NCBI GenBank assembly: GCA_038025085.1
Contig: CM076151.1
Span: 12,808,501 to 12,872,500 of the forward strand
Source: Tetragonia tetragonoides
Lineage: Eukaryota; Streptophyta; Magnoliopsida; Caryophyllales; Aizoaceae
DNA length: 64,000 bases
Reading direction: 5' to 3'
The notes below the pieces were generated by a model. The model saw only the letters and a list, made by a program, of their open reading frames with translations. It did no database searches and was not told the origin of the DNA. Positions 46,571-59,554 of the stretch are shown in pieces. Each line of letters opens with the position of its first letter. Within the stretch, counting starts at the first letter, position 1. A program made the position numbers and the translations under genes.

Positions 46571-49396
46571 GTGGTAAGACTATGAGAGAAATCAAGAGTA
46601 TATTCACAGTGTATGTAGTGGTTGAGATTGTAACCGGTTATAATTATTATCTAAATATAGATAAACGTCCTAGTCACTTTACCTATCAAAATAAGTGTAT
46701 TTCTTGTCAAAAATAAAACTTAGGTGTATTGATAATGATATGAAATGTACGCGTTTTTACGTTTGTTTCTAAAAATAAAGGGACGCACTTAAATTTGAAA
46801 GAAAACATTTGTTTTGATCGAGTCGTTCTCTTTATGAGTCGAATTTATACATGAAGCGGGCTAGTAGTTTCATATTAAGTAATAACATAAGAGAACGACT
46901 TGATAAAAAACATATGTTATATATATAATCGTCAGAACTAGTCATCAAAGTTAACATTTAAACACAACAATGACAATAACATTTAGGTGGAGGCAGGTAA
47001 TAAAATAGTAATATTGGGTATGTATATATTTACGAACTATTATTTGGCCTCCTAAATACAAATTTTTTGGTTCCGTCCCTATTTGATGATTGATTATTGA
47101 CATTGTGTTCGATCCGTGTGGTGTATGTGTGCGCCCAAAAATTATTTAGAGTGACTACGAATTCTGTCATGTGTCGATTAGTCCATTAATGGCTTTTTGG
47201 CACAAGGTTATATGATTAGTCAATTTTAGCATGCAGCCAAGTTAATGTGCTAATAATGAGATTGGGAAATAATAATAAACAGTGCGTTGGACCTTTTCGT
47301 GAAGTGAATATAATATGTTTTGGTGGGGCTCTTTATATAGACCACCACAAGGAGGCGCTGAGCATGACCGACTTAGGAGATCGGTTGCATTGTTTTTCGT
47401 TTCTGGATTTTGGAGGTCGGTGGCATGGCAATTGGGTAACACATTTTGAACAATGACAATGTTGATTATAGCTAGGGGGGCCGCAATTGTTTGGGTGCTC
47501 CTATGTGCACCCACTTGTACATTTAGTTAAAATACTTGGTTTTAAAAATTAGGTTAGTTGATTTGATAGATGAAATCCACCTACTTTAAACTCCACAACT
47601 ACTTTTAAAAAAGTTGATATAGCGTACCTAGCTAATTGCGTATAATTGGGAGTACTTATAAGTTACTCTCTCGGTCACGGAAATCTTTACGTTTTCCACT
47701 TATGTTTGAACTATGAAAATCTTTACATTTCCTTATATGGTAATGTATTTGAGCACCCTTTACTATTTTACCCTCCCACCTTCTCACCCCCATGTGGAAG
47801 AAAATTAAAAAAAAAAAAAAGATTTCTCACGCCGCTAGCTATAAAAGTAAGGAAAGTAATACAAAAGCAATGAATGCAATAAATACCCACTAAAATATTT
47901 TTTTTTCTCTCTCTTACTACTTCATGTGCTTAGTTAAGGGTAAATTTGAAATTTTTGTTCTAAAATGTATTTTCCTTAATATTAGTCATATTCTCCAAAC
48001 GTCAAAATTTCCGTGGACCGGAGGGAGTATAAGACATTGGCAAAGAGACAGTCGAACAAGCGTAAGCTAGGGAGCTGAGGGGAATCAACTACTTGTGTGG
48101 TAGAAAGACTACACCATGGCATTGATTTCTATCGAATTAGTCACACATTACAATTTACAATCACAACAAAACATGCTCACCTATTTTGCTTCCAGACCCT
48201 GGTTTTCGCTTGGAAATCTCTCCAATCCCAAATTAGTTTATTTAATTATATCTGATTGATTATTTTATTTTTATGGAGAGAAAAAAATTAAAAAACGATG
48301 GACTTTGGGCAGCTGAAAGTTGATTTGCTGCTGTAGTTAGAGTATTGCGTAACAAAAATCTGTCATCTGTTTATCAAAAGCAGAAAAAAAATAAGAGCAC
48401 AAGTGGTAAATGTTCCATCTTTATAACCTAATTTAAGAGGCCTAATTTTTACTTAAACCGTCAACCATCATAAATGGGTTGGTTTCTCCGGTGCATAATG
48501 TTCTTGTGTAATAAGCTGGGCTTCGTCTTAACTTAGAAGTTGGTCCAGCCTTGTGTTAGCATTTGTTCATCTGGCCCAAAAGTTGATCAATGGCCTTGTC
48601 ATTGTGTAGTGGACACTGTTTTGGCCCGTCTGCTACATTTAAAGGCCTTATTGATCGCTTACACCGCCGTCCAAGTTTTCTTGGGCCTTTTCTATCAAAA
48701 AAAAAAAAGTTTTCTTGGGCCTTCATCTTACCTTTTTGTGTGGACATCGACATGCATTCTTTGAATATGGTTAGCCATTTGTGTTCCCACATCATTTTCC
48801 AAGACTTCATTTCATGTCTTGGACGAGGTATCACTAGACCTTTGCGGATGGGCTGATACATGGACATCATCTATACTTGTGATAAACATATTGAATGTCA
48901 TTTTTGAAGATCACCTGGGCCATCATTGCTAAATCTATATAATTAGATTAAAACGTAATGATTAAACTAGAGCTTACCACATCAGTCGTTGAATTGTCGA
49001 ATGATGTGTCAATTTAGTTATGACGTGTCATGTGATTCATGACCAATAAAAAAAAAGGGAAAAAATATAGAGACAATCAGACGTTACAAAAGTATAATAA
49101 TGGAGTTTAATGACTCCTTCATTACGTTCTCTTTATTCTCACAAGTTGAGAGACGTTACAAATCCAAGAAATTGAGTAGTAGCTAATTTCTCTTATATAT
49201 TGATGAGCCAAAAAAAAAAAGAAGCTAATTCCTCTCTCATGAATAGAGATGATGAAACCACACACCATCAATTCATGTCCTACCTTCACATATATTCAAT
49301 GTTTGTATCTGGATCTCATCGTCGTCTTCCATCTATGCGGCATCGTATACAATTAATTTCCATTTTGGTAAGGTTTTTATTTTTATTTTTTTTCTT
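46571..49396. other. Intergenic region, mostly featureless
   Basis: AT-rich DNA with the Stowaway-like element at 47661-48028. Open frames near 48540-48870 and 49200-49500 show no recognisable similarity. The part just beyond 46571 is the upstream region of P450-1. Confidence 0.5.
47661..48028. mobile_element. Stowaway-like MITE
   Basis: Left end actctctcggtcacggaaat, right end atttccgtggaccggagg plus gagt, inverse to each other, with TA at both borders (ttata / tataag). The internal sequence repeats 'gaaaatctttac' in both senses. Confidence 0.7.
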
Positions 49397-50917
49397 CGTC
49401 GGGGCCTCCGGGAAGCTCAAAAAACGTGTATTATTGCCTTCGTTTTCAGCTTCCCGGGGCTCTGGTGTCATTATTGCCCAAACTTGTCTCGGGGGTCTAC
49501 CATAACCCTAGTGGACCGTCGGTGCCCCGGGAGGGTCATCTAGATCCCCGAATTTCAATATCACTCATGCCTTTGGTGCTCCAACTCTTACATCAATGTC
49601 CCGTAGAACGCCCTTCGAAGCCTATTAGGGATTACATCAGCAACTCCAACGGCTTCACATGTCCCCTAGGGGTGTTTTGTGGTACGAAAATTTTCACCTT
49701 CGTTCCGAGGCCTCCCGGAAGCAAAAAAAAGAAGTGGATAGCCTTCGTTTTTGGCTTCCGGGGGCCCGAGTGTCATTTTTGCCCAAACTTTTACCGAACA
49801 TTGAGATCACTCATGCATTTGGCTATCTAGCTCTTACACCAGGGTCCCGTAAAACGCCTTACAAGCCTAACAGGGACAGGATAAGCGACCCCAAGGGTGT
49901 CCCATGTCCCCTAGGGGTGTTTCATGCTATGTGGTGCAAAAAATTTCACATTCGTTCCGAGGCCTCCCGGAAGCCCAAAAAACGTGGATTATAGCCTTCG
50001 TTTTTTTGCTTCCGAGGGCCCGAGTGTCATTTTTGCCCAAACTTTTGCGAGGGGTCTATCATGGCCCTAGCGGACCCTCGGTGCCCCGGCGAGGTCATCC
50101 GAATCCCCAAACTTCGATAGATGTTCCGACCCTTATATTGGAGTCCCGTAAAAACGCCCTTAAGAGCCTATGAGGGACTCGATAATGGACCCCGAGGGCC
50201 TCCCATGTTCTTCAATTGTTCTATCCGAGTGGTGCAAAGATATCCACCTTCATTTCAGGGCCTCCTGAAGCCCAAAAACGTGGATTATAGCATTCGTTTC
50301 TGCTTCGAGGGTCCGAATGTCATTTTTTGCCCAAACTTCTACAGGAGGTCTATTATGACCCTAGAGGACCCTCGGTGCCCCATATGGGTCATCTGGATCC
50401 CCAAACTTCGATATCACCCATGCATTTGATGTTCCGGCCTTACATTGGTGTCCCGTAAAAACGCCCTTACAAACCTATTAGGGATCCAATAATGGACCCT
50501 GTAGGCCTCCCATGTCCTTTAGGGGTTGTGCGATGTGGTACGAAAATTTCCACCTTCGTTCAGGGGCCTCCTGGAAGCCAAAAAACGTTGATATAGCCTT
50601 AGTTTTTGGCTTCCCATGGGGCCCGGGTGTCATTTTTGCTTAAACTTTTGCAGGGGGTCTATCATGACCCTAGAGGACCCTCGGTGCCTAGCAAAGTCAT
50701 TCGAATCCCCAAACTTCGATATCACCCATGCATTCGATGTTCCGGCCCTTACATTGGCATCCCCTAAAAACGCTGATACAAGCCTATTAAGGACCCCATA
50801 TTGCACCCCGAGCGCCTCACATGTCCTTTAGAGATGTTCCGTGCGATGTGGTGCAAAATTTTCCATCTTCGTTCCGGGGCCTCCCGGAAGCCCAAAAAAC
50901 ATGGATTATAGCCTTCT
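49397..50917. repeat. GC-rich ~305-bp tandem repeat, block 1
   Basis: Five to six units; the landmark 'ggcctcccggaagcc' recurs at about 49405, 49708, 49960, 50257, 50566 and 50876. Other shared blocks are 'gtgtcatttttgcccaaact', 'tatcatgaccctagaggacc', 'cttcgatatcacccatgcat' and 'ggggtgttccgtgcgatgtg'. Open frames within it are by-products of the repeat. Confidence 0.9.
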
Positions 50918-50964
50918 GGGAGTAGTGGCATTACTTGTAGTTAATAAACAATGTTAAAGCCATT

Positions 50965-51280
50965 ACTTGTAGACTTTTCTTTGTTGGGTGCAACCTGATT
51001 TAAGTGCTGTTACTGCTGTTGTTTACTGCTGCTGGTTGTTTTTGTTGCTGCTGCTAGTAGATGCAGATGCTGGCTGCTGCAAATGATGGCTGCTGCAGAT
51101 GCTGATGCTGGCTATTGTAAATGTTGGCTGCTGCAGATGCTGCTGCTGGCTGCTGCAGATGCTGATGCTGGCTGCTACTGGTTGCTGCTGATGTTGGCTA
51201 TTGGCTGCAGCTGATGCTGCAACTAGCTGTTTGCTGCCTGTTACTACTGTAGCTACTGTTGCTGTTATGTGTGCTTGATG
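50965..51280. repeat. Degenerate CTG-rich trinucleotide repeat
   Basis: Runs of ctgctg with gatgctggctgctgcagatg-type units; the period is mostly a multiple of three. Confidence 0.8.
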
Positions 51281-51844
51281 CAGGTTGTATCATCTTTCTG
51301 TTAAATTCCTTTCCATGACTTGCCTGTACTTTTCACCCTTTGATTTTTAATTTGCTCCGAATTTTGTCCACATCAGAATCAAAAAATTCCTGAATTTTAG
51401 GCTCATATAGAATTTAAATCATTGCTTAGGCTACAATTTCACTCTTCAGGCTTCTTATTTGGGTCTGAGCTTGTAATCTGTAGAAGCTAGCATTAGTGCT
51501 AGTTACAGGATGGTCCTTCATTGTCAATCATTGATTTCTCTTTCTATCACGCTTTCATATATTCTGAAATTATTAATGCTCCTTGTTGCAGTAATCTCTT
51601 GTATGCATGCTGTGAGAATGGTGCAAAAAACATTGGCATGATGTATGATTTTCTTAAACATGAGTTGGTTGTAGGGAATTTCCTAGTGTCCATAGGAGTT
51701 TATGAGGTTAGAGAGCTATTTATTTTAACTGTAGGTTGTAGCTTTGTATCAAGGTTCTGGTTTGATTAGTCGATTATCACAAAGTTACTCACTACGGGTT
51801 CCAATTCCTGTGACATTCTGTCAGAAATGTGCATAGGTATTCTG

Positions 51845-52237
51845 GAGATCAGATATGTGGATGAAAACACAAACAGTTAGCAACCTCTTGATTCAGGTAT
51901 GTGTGTTGATTGGACCATGTTTTTGTTGATTCTATTTAGCAAATTTGTATGGTGTATAGTTTCTTTAGTTAAGTGGATATGCATATAATGACTGGGACTA
52001 AGGACATTCCTTAGAAGTGTGTTTGATTTCCTAGTTGTGTGTCTGGCAGTATGGCTCTTGAATATGTGTTTCTTTTTCCAATATCATCTGCTCTCATATC
52101 TTTCTTTTGTTATGGTATGATATCGGACTTTATCTATTTTTTTGGTCCAAAATTCTAACTTGAGCTTTTACCTATCTGTTTCTCTTGCAGGTACTCTCAA
52201 GAAATGAACGTTCTGTTGCAGTTGCTAACTTGAGTTA
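51845..52237 (+). pseudogene. Two exon-like pieces of an unidentified gene
   Basis: After gcatag the frame reads VFWRSDMWMKTQTVSNLLIQ and meets a cag|gtatgtg donor. After cttgcag at about 52190 it continues in phase 0 as VLSRNERSVAVANLS and a stop. Good splice signals and matching phase suggest genuine last exons of some gene, perhaps carried by the transposon around them. Earlier exons were not firmly found, although 51591-51670 (NLLYACCENGAKNIGMMYDF) is a candidate. Confidence 0.35.
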
Positions 52238-52529
52238 GGCTTGAATAGAAATAAATTAAATAGGCTTGTACCCAGAATTCACTATACTTTGAAAGTGTTG
52301 TAGACGTCAATTGTAGAGCAGACAAAAAAAAGTGTTATAGAAGTCAATTATGCTTGTGATAACATTCGTGTAGTTCAATTATTATATTTTCAATGAAGAG
52401 ATGAGTATTGAAAATCCATTTTCTTATGTTCTCTTTAGTACTTCTATAAGAATTGATTATTTACTGATAAAAAAAAAAAGAATTGATTATATGCTGATAA
52501 TAGTGTAGAAATCTATAATTTAAAGTTTT

Positions 52530-52860
52530 GGTATTTGTAATTTTTACAATAACGATGAACTATATTTCGTTATTATTGGATGTTATTCACAATGCTATTA
52601 ACATTAACAATGAGCGATATTGTTGTTACTGGGTCTTTTGTTCGTCGTTATTGGTTTGTAATAACGACAAAAAAATCTCATCGTTATTGATTTCAAACGA
52701 GGAACATTTTAAAGTCCTTGTTATAACTTTTAACGAGGGAATCAATAACGACAAACGACGACGAACTTTTTTTTCGTCATTAATAGCAATAACGACGAAA
52801 TTTAAGCCTTTTAACGACCAAAATTTTTGTCGTTAAAACACTTTTTTCTAGTTGTGTGCG
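52530..52860. mobile_element. CACTA-like transposon terminus
   Basis: Ends ttttttctagttgtg, whose reverse begins cacaactagaaaaaa, close to CACTA-superfamily termini. The last 300 bases carry repeated 'cgtcgttattg' and 'aataacgacgaa' motifs in both senses, as in CACTA subterminal regions. The other end was not found. Confidence 0.5.
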
Positions 52861-53860
52861 GAAATTTCCACCTTTGTTTCGGGGCCTCCATGAAGCTCAA
52901 AAGACGTGGATTATAGCCTTCGTTTTTGGCTTCCGGGAGCCCGGTGTAATTTTTGCCCAAACTTTTGCAGCGTTTTATCATGACCCTAGAGGACCCTCGG
53001 TGCCTTGGGAAGGCATCCTGAACCCCAAATTTTGATATCACCCATGTTTTCGATGTTCCGGCTCTTATATTGGTGTCCTGGAAATACCTTTAAAAGCCTA
53101 TTAACGACCCGATAATGGACCCTGAGGGCCTCCCATGTCATTTGGTGGTGTTCCGTGCAATGTGGTGCGAAAATTTCAACATTCGTTCCGGGGCCTCCCG
53201 GAAGCCTAAAAAAAGTGGATTATAGCCTTCGTTTTCGGCTTACGGGGGCCCGGATGTCATTTTTGCCTAAACTTCTGTGGGGGGTCTATCATGACCCCAG
53301 AGGACCCTCGGTTCCTCAGTACAGGCATTCGGATCCCATGTCCTTTAGGGGTGTTTGGTGCGATGTGGTGCGAAAATTTCCACATTCCTTACGGGTCCTC
53401 TCGAAAGCCCAAAAAAGTGGATTATAGCCTTCATTTTCGACTTGCGGGGGTCGGTATGTCAATTTTTCCCAAACTTCTGTGGGGGCCTATCATGACCCTA
53501 GAGGACCCTCGGTGGCTTGGGAGGGTCATCCGGATCGCCTAACTTCAATATCACCCATGTATTCGATTTTTTGGCCCTTACATTGGTGTCCCGTAAAAAT
53601 GCCCTAGTCTATTTAGGGACCTGATAATGGACTCAGGGGGCTTTTTATGTTACCAAAGGCTGTCTCGTGTGATGTGATGCGAAAATATCCACCTTCATTC
53701 CGAGGCCTCCCGAAACCCAAAAAAACGTGGATAGCCTTTGATATTTGGCTTCCCACAGTTTCCTTTTTTGACTGAAGTTTTTCGGGGAGGGGGGGAGGGG
53801 GCTACCATTACCCTAGAGAACCTCCGGTGCCTCAATCTCTGGACTCTGATTCACCCATAA
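52861..53860. repeat. GC-rich ~305-bp tandem repeat, block 2
   Basis: About three units of the same repeat as 49397-50917, more decayed, some shortened (landmark 'gggcctcc' or its variants at about 52883, 53193, 53395 and 53704). The reading order resumes near where block 1 stops. Confidence 0.85.
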
Positions 53861-54189
53861 AACATGAGACATGGCGCTGGCTAAGTTTTTCAGATTACAA
53901 ATTATTGAGATTGGACAATTAGGGGCACTCCAGAACTAGTATATATGACCATTGCAGTTTGAAGATACTATGTAAAAGTAACTAAAATTATTTCAAGGTA
54001 CATCAATGGGCAATGAGTTTGCCGAGTCAATTACCTCTTTTACCTGAGGCATTTTGCCTTAAAGATAGAGTTAATTGTCTTGGCAAAATCACTCCCTTAC
54101 ACATAAAGTTTACATTGATGCAGTATAAGGCGCCCTATAACTAGCTACATCCCAAATGACAAACTCTAAGTTATTCAGATTACAAAAAG

Positions 54190-57100
54190 TTATAGAGGTC
54201 GGACAATTAGGGGCACACCAGAACTAGGCCTAAATGAGAAAAAGTAAGTTGGGGAATGAACATAAGATGGAGAAAGCGAGAAAGAAAATCTACGAAGAAT
54301 TGTGGACATGACCAATTTGTACTCCATGACAGCATAGTTTTTGCCAATGCACATCCTCCCACCAAATCCAAAGGGTAAATAACCCATCTTGTGTTTGCAT
54401 CCTCCATATAAATTTCCATCAAACCTCTCTGGTTTAAACCCATTAACATCATCACCCCATAGAGCTTGATCATGGTGCATACCCACAATGTCAATCCATA
54501 TATTGGTCCCGTTTGGAATTACTACATCGCCTACTTGAATGTCTTCTCTTGCTTGCCTTTGAGCATTTGGTGATGAGGGATACAATCGCAACACTTCATT
54601 CATCACCCATCCCATCTGCAATACAAATAGAAGAAAATCCCCCTTTATTAGCATTTGAAGTGGCCAATTATACTTGTGACTTAAAAATTGTTAGTTAATT
54701 TGGAATTGAAAAACAAGTAGACACATAGCAAATAGTTGATTATACACTTCAATATGCTACTACACTAAAATTCTTATATGAGGCAGACTCAATAAGAGAC
54801 GTCTCGGTTAAGATCCAAATATAATTATCGTATTTCACTAGTGTAGTACACTAGACACAAGACAACTGTGGTCCAAAAGGAAGGGTATAAAACGTTACGA
54901 AAGGGACATTTATAACAAACAAAAAAGAAAAAGAAAAAAAACAGAAACTATGGAAAATTTGTAGGCATGTGAATTCGGCATCCAAAAGCTCGTGTGGGCT
55001 CACGCGCAGCAATCGGACGTGGCACAGAAGAAAAAACACGTGTGGTCCTGGCCACCGTGTTATTTGTTTTGAAGGAAAGCCACCGTGTTCTTATGATATG
55101 AAATGTGGCGCTAAATGACAAAACCTCTTTGACCACCTTCCCTTAGGCGGTCAAAGCTTTGACATTATTGACCTTAGATCTTTTTTTTTTAATTATTTTG
55201 TTTTTATATATTGCTTAGAGATTTTTGCATTTGAATTAAGTAATCACTGCATTTTTTGTTCTTCTTATTGTTATACTCATTTTGACTAGAATGTGCAATT
55301 TGGCAATTAGTTAGTTAGTGGTTAAATCAAATACGTACACAAGATGTGCGATATTACTACTATACATTTTCTATTTGTGAAAGCTAATCATGATACTTTT
55401 CTTTTCACTTATTAAAGTTCAAATAACACATTGCACCACCAAAAAAAGGGTTCAAATAACACAACAAATGCGTGGTGGTGGTTCTTCAACGTGAATAACT
55501 AAAATATGTGCATTTATCATGTTTAGATGAATCGTATGTAGCACAACATGTATTTCTACTCAAATATGCATATGGGAGATGGATGTAAGATTCCTTACCT
55601 TCTTTAGACCAGCAATCATTGTGAAGTCAATATGATCTTTCTCTCCAATCACCTCTTTGATCTCTTCCCTTAACTCATCTTGCCATTTTGGATACATAGC
55701 CAAGAGCATTAATGTCCATGTCATTGCCAATGCAACTGTCTCATGCCCTCCAAAGAAGAAGGTCTTGCACTCATCAATGAGCTCTCTAGTTGTCAATTTC
55801 TTCTCAATTTGCCCATTCATGTTATCCTCGCCCTCGAGTAATAACCCTAGTAAATCATGTTGAGGTTCCAACCCAATAACCTTTCTTCTTGCGTTTATAA
55901 TCGTTAAAAGGAGATCATCAATCTCTTTCCCTAGTCTCCTTGCCTCTAGGGTTTGACCTAAGGCTAAATATTGTCCGAAAGGGACTCCCACATAGCGTGT
56001 GTGCTTAAATAAGCTAATTTGCATTGCTCTTAGCTTATCAAACAATATATAACCCGTTTCACTATTGATTCCAAAATTAGTCTTAGCAATTATCTCCCCA
56101 GCTAGCACTGTGATTTCTCTCTCCATGTCAAGTTCAATCTTGTTGGAACTCTCAAGAAGAGTTGTCCAACGGTCCACCACCTTTGTTGTTGATTCCACCA
56201 TTGTGTTTGCCATGCCCTAATAATAGTTCAAGGAGAGTGTAACACCAATGTCAGTTTTACACAAAACTAATCATTTTACTAATTTACTTGTATCATTAAA
56301 CATCATTTTCACTTAGCTTTTGAAATCAAAATGAGAATCTTAATACATTAAATTGTAGGTTTTGGATATATAGTACATAATATTAATCATGATAATTAAG
56401 ATTTAAGAGTTTAAAACTTCTATAATGTAAGCTAATAAAACAAACAATATATATACCTTCAAGTTGGTTAGAGAGAAAGAAGGAGTGATGATGTGTCTGT
56501 GTCGAACCCAAGTATTACCCTCAATCATATTAAGACCATATTCACCAAACATGGGTATCCTGTCACTTTTGAACACATTAGGTTTGCCCCAATTCTTTGC
56601 CAGTACACATCCAGACACTTGCTTTAGGAACTCCGGATCAGCTATGTATAAGAATGGCTCCACACCCATCCAATAAACAAACACCTTCCCTGCAATTTAG
56701 AAAATTATTATTAGATTTTTTTTTTGAAGGATAGACCATTATTAGTTATTCTCTCTTTTTTTTTTTTGTTAATTCACATAAGGGTATCCACCGTCGATCA
56801 CATTATTATTCTCTTCCTGTCCTTGGAGCTAACTAGCTACCTCTAGCCACTTGAACTCCTACCACTCAATTCTTATGTTTCTTTTTCCTTTCATAAGTAA
56901 AGTTTTATTAATTTCTAATTTGTTTTAATAAAAGATATGACTACTAATTCTGAATGAAAAAGCATTCATCTCATGCATATATAAGATTATTTATGAGCGA
57001 GGTTTAGCAACCAAATAAATATTTATCTGGGAGGCATATCTGAGACGTATTATAAATTTATCCAGGACGAAGGAAGTAGTAAATAAAGTCACCAAATAAC

Positions 57101-57988
57101 TAAACTTCTCATGCATAGAGCATAGCGGTGTTTTTATTATGTGGCCAATAAATAAAATAAAATAAAATAATCCTCATGCATATTGTGTGTGACCCTCCAA
57201 TATGCATGAGTTTCCTACATACTGATCGTATGGCCATTGCTAGCGAATGATGTTATTGTGGCCAATAAATAAAATAATCCTCATGCATATTTTGTGTGAC
57301 CCTCCAAATCTCCAATACATGATATTTTGCATTTTGGCACTTCACGTTTTTGGTACGCCAAAGGTGCTAGTACATTTAAGATGTGGTTATTTGTTTCATT
57401 AATTTTAATTATCTGGTATAATTAAAATTATGATGCATATGGATAGTGATCACAGCTATAATTAAAATTATGATGCATATATGGATAGTGATCACATGAA
57501 TATTGTTTTTAGTAAATATGAATTATTTCAGGGACTGAATAGTACAGTAGTAATTCTATAATGATTCATTTCCTTTTATGATTTTGTTCATAAAAAGATA
57601 CAAATAACAAGTTCATATACATATATTTATATATTTATGGACATGTGAATATGATCAGTAAAATGTATATAATAGGAAGCTTACCATATAGCTTCTGCCA
57701 TTGTGCAAAGTACGGAAGGGAAGATGAATGAATGTCATGAGAGACTATCAACTCCGACTCCGACGACGACGACAATGGATTAGGAGACGATGATTTACTT
57801 TTAGTTTTGAGTAGCATCTTCTTCATATCGCCAAGATTTCCCATAGGAAAACTTGGCGTTGGTCCTCTAATTCCATTTTTTCGAAGTTTTTGGGATGTTT
57901 GTAAGGGCAAGATATAACAAGCGTTTATCAATTTCCATATCACAAAGAGAAACAAATACACCCACACAAAATGTAGAAGATTCATCAT
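54190..57988 (-). CDS. Cytochrome P450, CYP72 clan (copy 2)
   Basis: Exons 57988-57685, 56689-56457, 56216-55599 and 54615-54190 give 526 residues. It is the close paralogue of copy 1 (43900-46456): exons 2 and 4 are the same length, and the blocks EPFLYIADPEFLKQVSGC, KNWGKPNVFKSDRIPMFGEY and MGWVMNEVLRLYPSSPNAQR recur. The membrane anchor (FVWVYLFLFVIWKLINACYI), I-helix GGHETVAL, FKPERFDG and haem loop PFGFGGRMCIG (Cys474) are all intact. It differs from copy 1 in a longer Ser-rich stretch after the hinge (KSKSSSPNPLSSSSESE), in His rather than Tyr in the I-helix motif, and in longer introns (intron 1 is 995 bases, intron 3 is 983). The start is the first of two ATGs; upstream codons in frame lack ATG. 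The substrate is unknown. Confidence 0.93.
57122..57500. repeat. Two local duplications in P450-2 intron 1
   Basis: 'aataatcctcatgcatattg', flanked by gtggccaataaataaaa and gtgtgaccctcca, occurs at about 57140-57200 and 57258-57307. Separately, 'taattaaaattatgatgcat' with 'atggatagtgatcaca' occurs in tandem at about 57418-57495, period about 41. Confidence 0.8.
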
Positions 57989-58120
57989 CAACAACAATTT
58001 TCTTTTTAATTGGAACTTTTTTTTTTTTTTTTGAGGGTTTCTCTCTCTCTCAAGTGAGTATATAGAAAAGGAAGAGAAACTAATGGGAAGAATATGTTTA
58101 TGATGAGAAGAGTGGTGTGG

Positions 58121-58130
58121 TATTTATATA
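58121..58130 (-). promoter_or_regulatory. TATA box of P450-2
   Basis: Minus strand TATATAAATA, about 133 bases before the ATG at 57988, in a position like that of the TATA box of copy 1. Confidence 0.6.
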
Positions 58131-58729
58131 GAGAGTTGAGATTTTGAGAAGTTTGTGGAATTATTATGTGATTGTTATTTGAACGTGGGAAAGTATGTAA
58201 ATGCTTGATTGCTAAAATAATTCAATGTTGACTTCAAATTGAAAGTACGAATGTAAGGAATATGACAGAGCCGCGGTGGACCTCCAATCTTGTTCAACTC
58301 GTGTGTTTTTGACGCGCGCTCGTCCAAAATTGAGTACTAAAATTCGCACGGGTAGGAGAGTAGACTGCACATAATTCAACTTTTTTAATATAGGACACTC
58401 ACAACATATGGGTTATTGAGGTTCAACATGAACTTCTTGGGCTTCTTGAGCCCACACAGCAAATCAAATCCTCCTCCAGTTGCTTGGTTAATAGGCCACT
58501 CCTGGGGTAAATAATAGGCCAGAATTTTCGCCATGGGCTTTGATACCATATTAAACTTTTAATGGGCTTATCGCCTGCAAGCCCACACGTGGAGGAGAGT
58601 AGAGTGCACATAAGCCCAATGGGGTTCCATTAGGTAGAATAACCCACTAACTTATGTACAATCCAACTCTCTCCAACTTTTTCAATATGGGACACTCACA
58701 TGTGGGTTTTTCTCTTAACAATAATCAAG

Positions 58730-58935
58730 ACCTATTAATATATTATCAACATCACATTACCCCACTGTTTTTAAAAAGCTTTTTGTCTAGGTAGGGTAAG
58801 AGAATGTCTGTTGTACGCAGTCTTATTCCTACAAGAGTCTGAAAGAAAGATTGTTTCTGTTTGAGCTGATATTTGAAATGCGACAACTATCAGCAATTTC
58901 ACAATAAAATAGAAGTGCCAACAGTTTTATGAACT
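58730..58935 (-). mobile_element. Au-like SINE, decayed
   Basis: Shares with the 31628-31897 copy the order 'cacattacccca', 'ctaggtagggtaag', 'tgttgtacgcagtcttatt', 'agattgtttctgtttga' and 'caacagttttatgaactatt', same orientation, with many substitutions. Confidence 0.7.
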
Positions 58936-59554
58936 ATTTTGCTGTCGTCGCTTCTTATTTATTCTAAAGTTGTCAATAATTATCGACCAAATTTTAAAAA
59001 AAATAAAAAAATTAATATTATGCATATATAATACAATTAAAAATAAATATAAGCATAGTAAATTTAAATGGTATAACTTAAAATATTATTTATAAATTAA
59101 CAGTCAATATTTTAAAATTTTGACTTAAAAAGTCAAATGACAAGTTTCTTTTAGCACGGGCGAGTATTATTATGAGCATTGGCAAATGCCAAATGGCAAG
59201 TTGGCAACCTTGGCTTGACTCCCGCGTAAATTTGCATTTTTCTGAGGACATAGTAAATCCTTATTGCATTGCATGGTCAACATCAATTTGTTTTGTTTTC
59301 TGGAATTTTGTGATGAATGGTAAGCTTGCGTACGTAACATATTTTAGAGGTGGGTTGGGAAAAATATCTACATTTAAAATGCGTTATCCTAATTTACAAG
59401 TCTCCCTAACAACCAGAACAGTCAAACCATATATATGAAAGTTTGTAACTTTATCAAATTTTCATGTTAAAGTTAATTTGGTACTCCAATCTACTAAGAA
59501 AAAACAGTTAAATTGGTACTCCTACCATCCATAAATGTAATTATAAAGGACTAA

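Larger units (their letters stand above)
50918..52860. other. Insertion splitting the tandem repeat
   Basis: About 1.9 kb unlike the repeat on either side. It contains a CTG/CTGATG-rich stretch (about 50965-51280), exon-like pieces (51590-52240) and, at the right, a CACTA-like terminus (52530-52860). The left border, after 'ggattatagccttc', shows no matching terminus. Confidence 0.6.

Noticed and set aside
49426..50831. Overlapping ORFs of 70-134 codons in the GC-rich repeat (also 53155-53542 and 63505-63946)
   Set aside because: The same peptide pieces recur with each repeat unit in shifting frames; this is a property of the GC-rich unit, not a gene.
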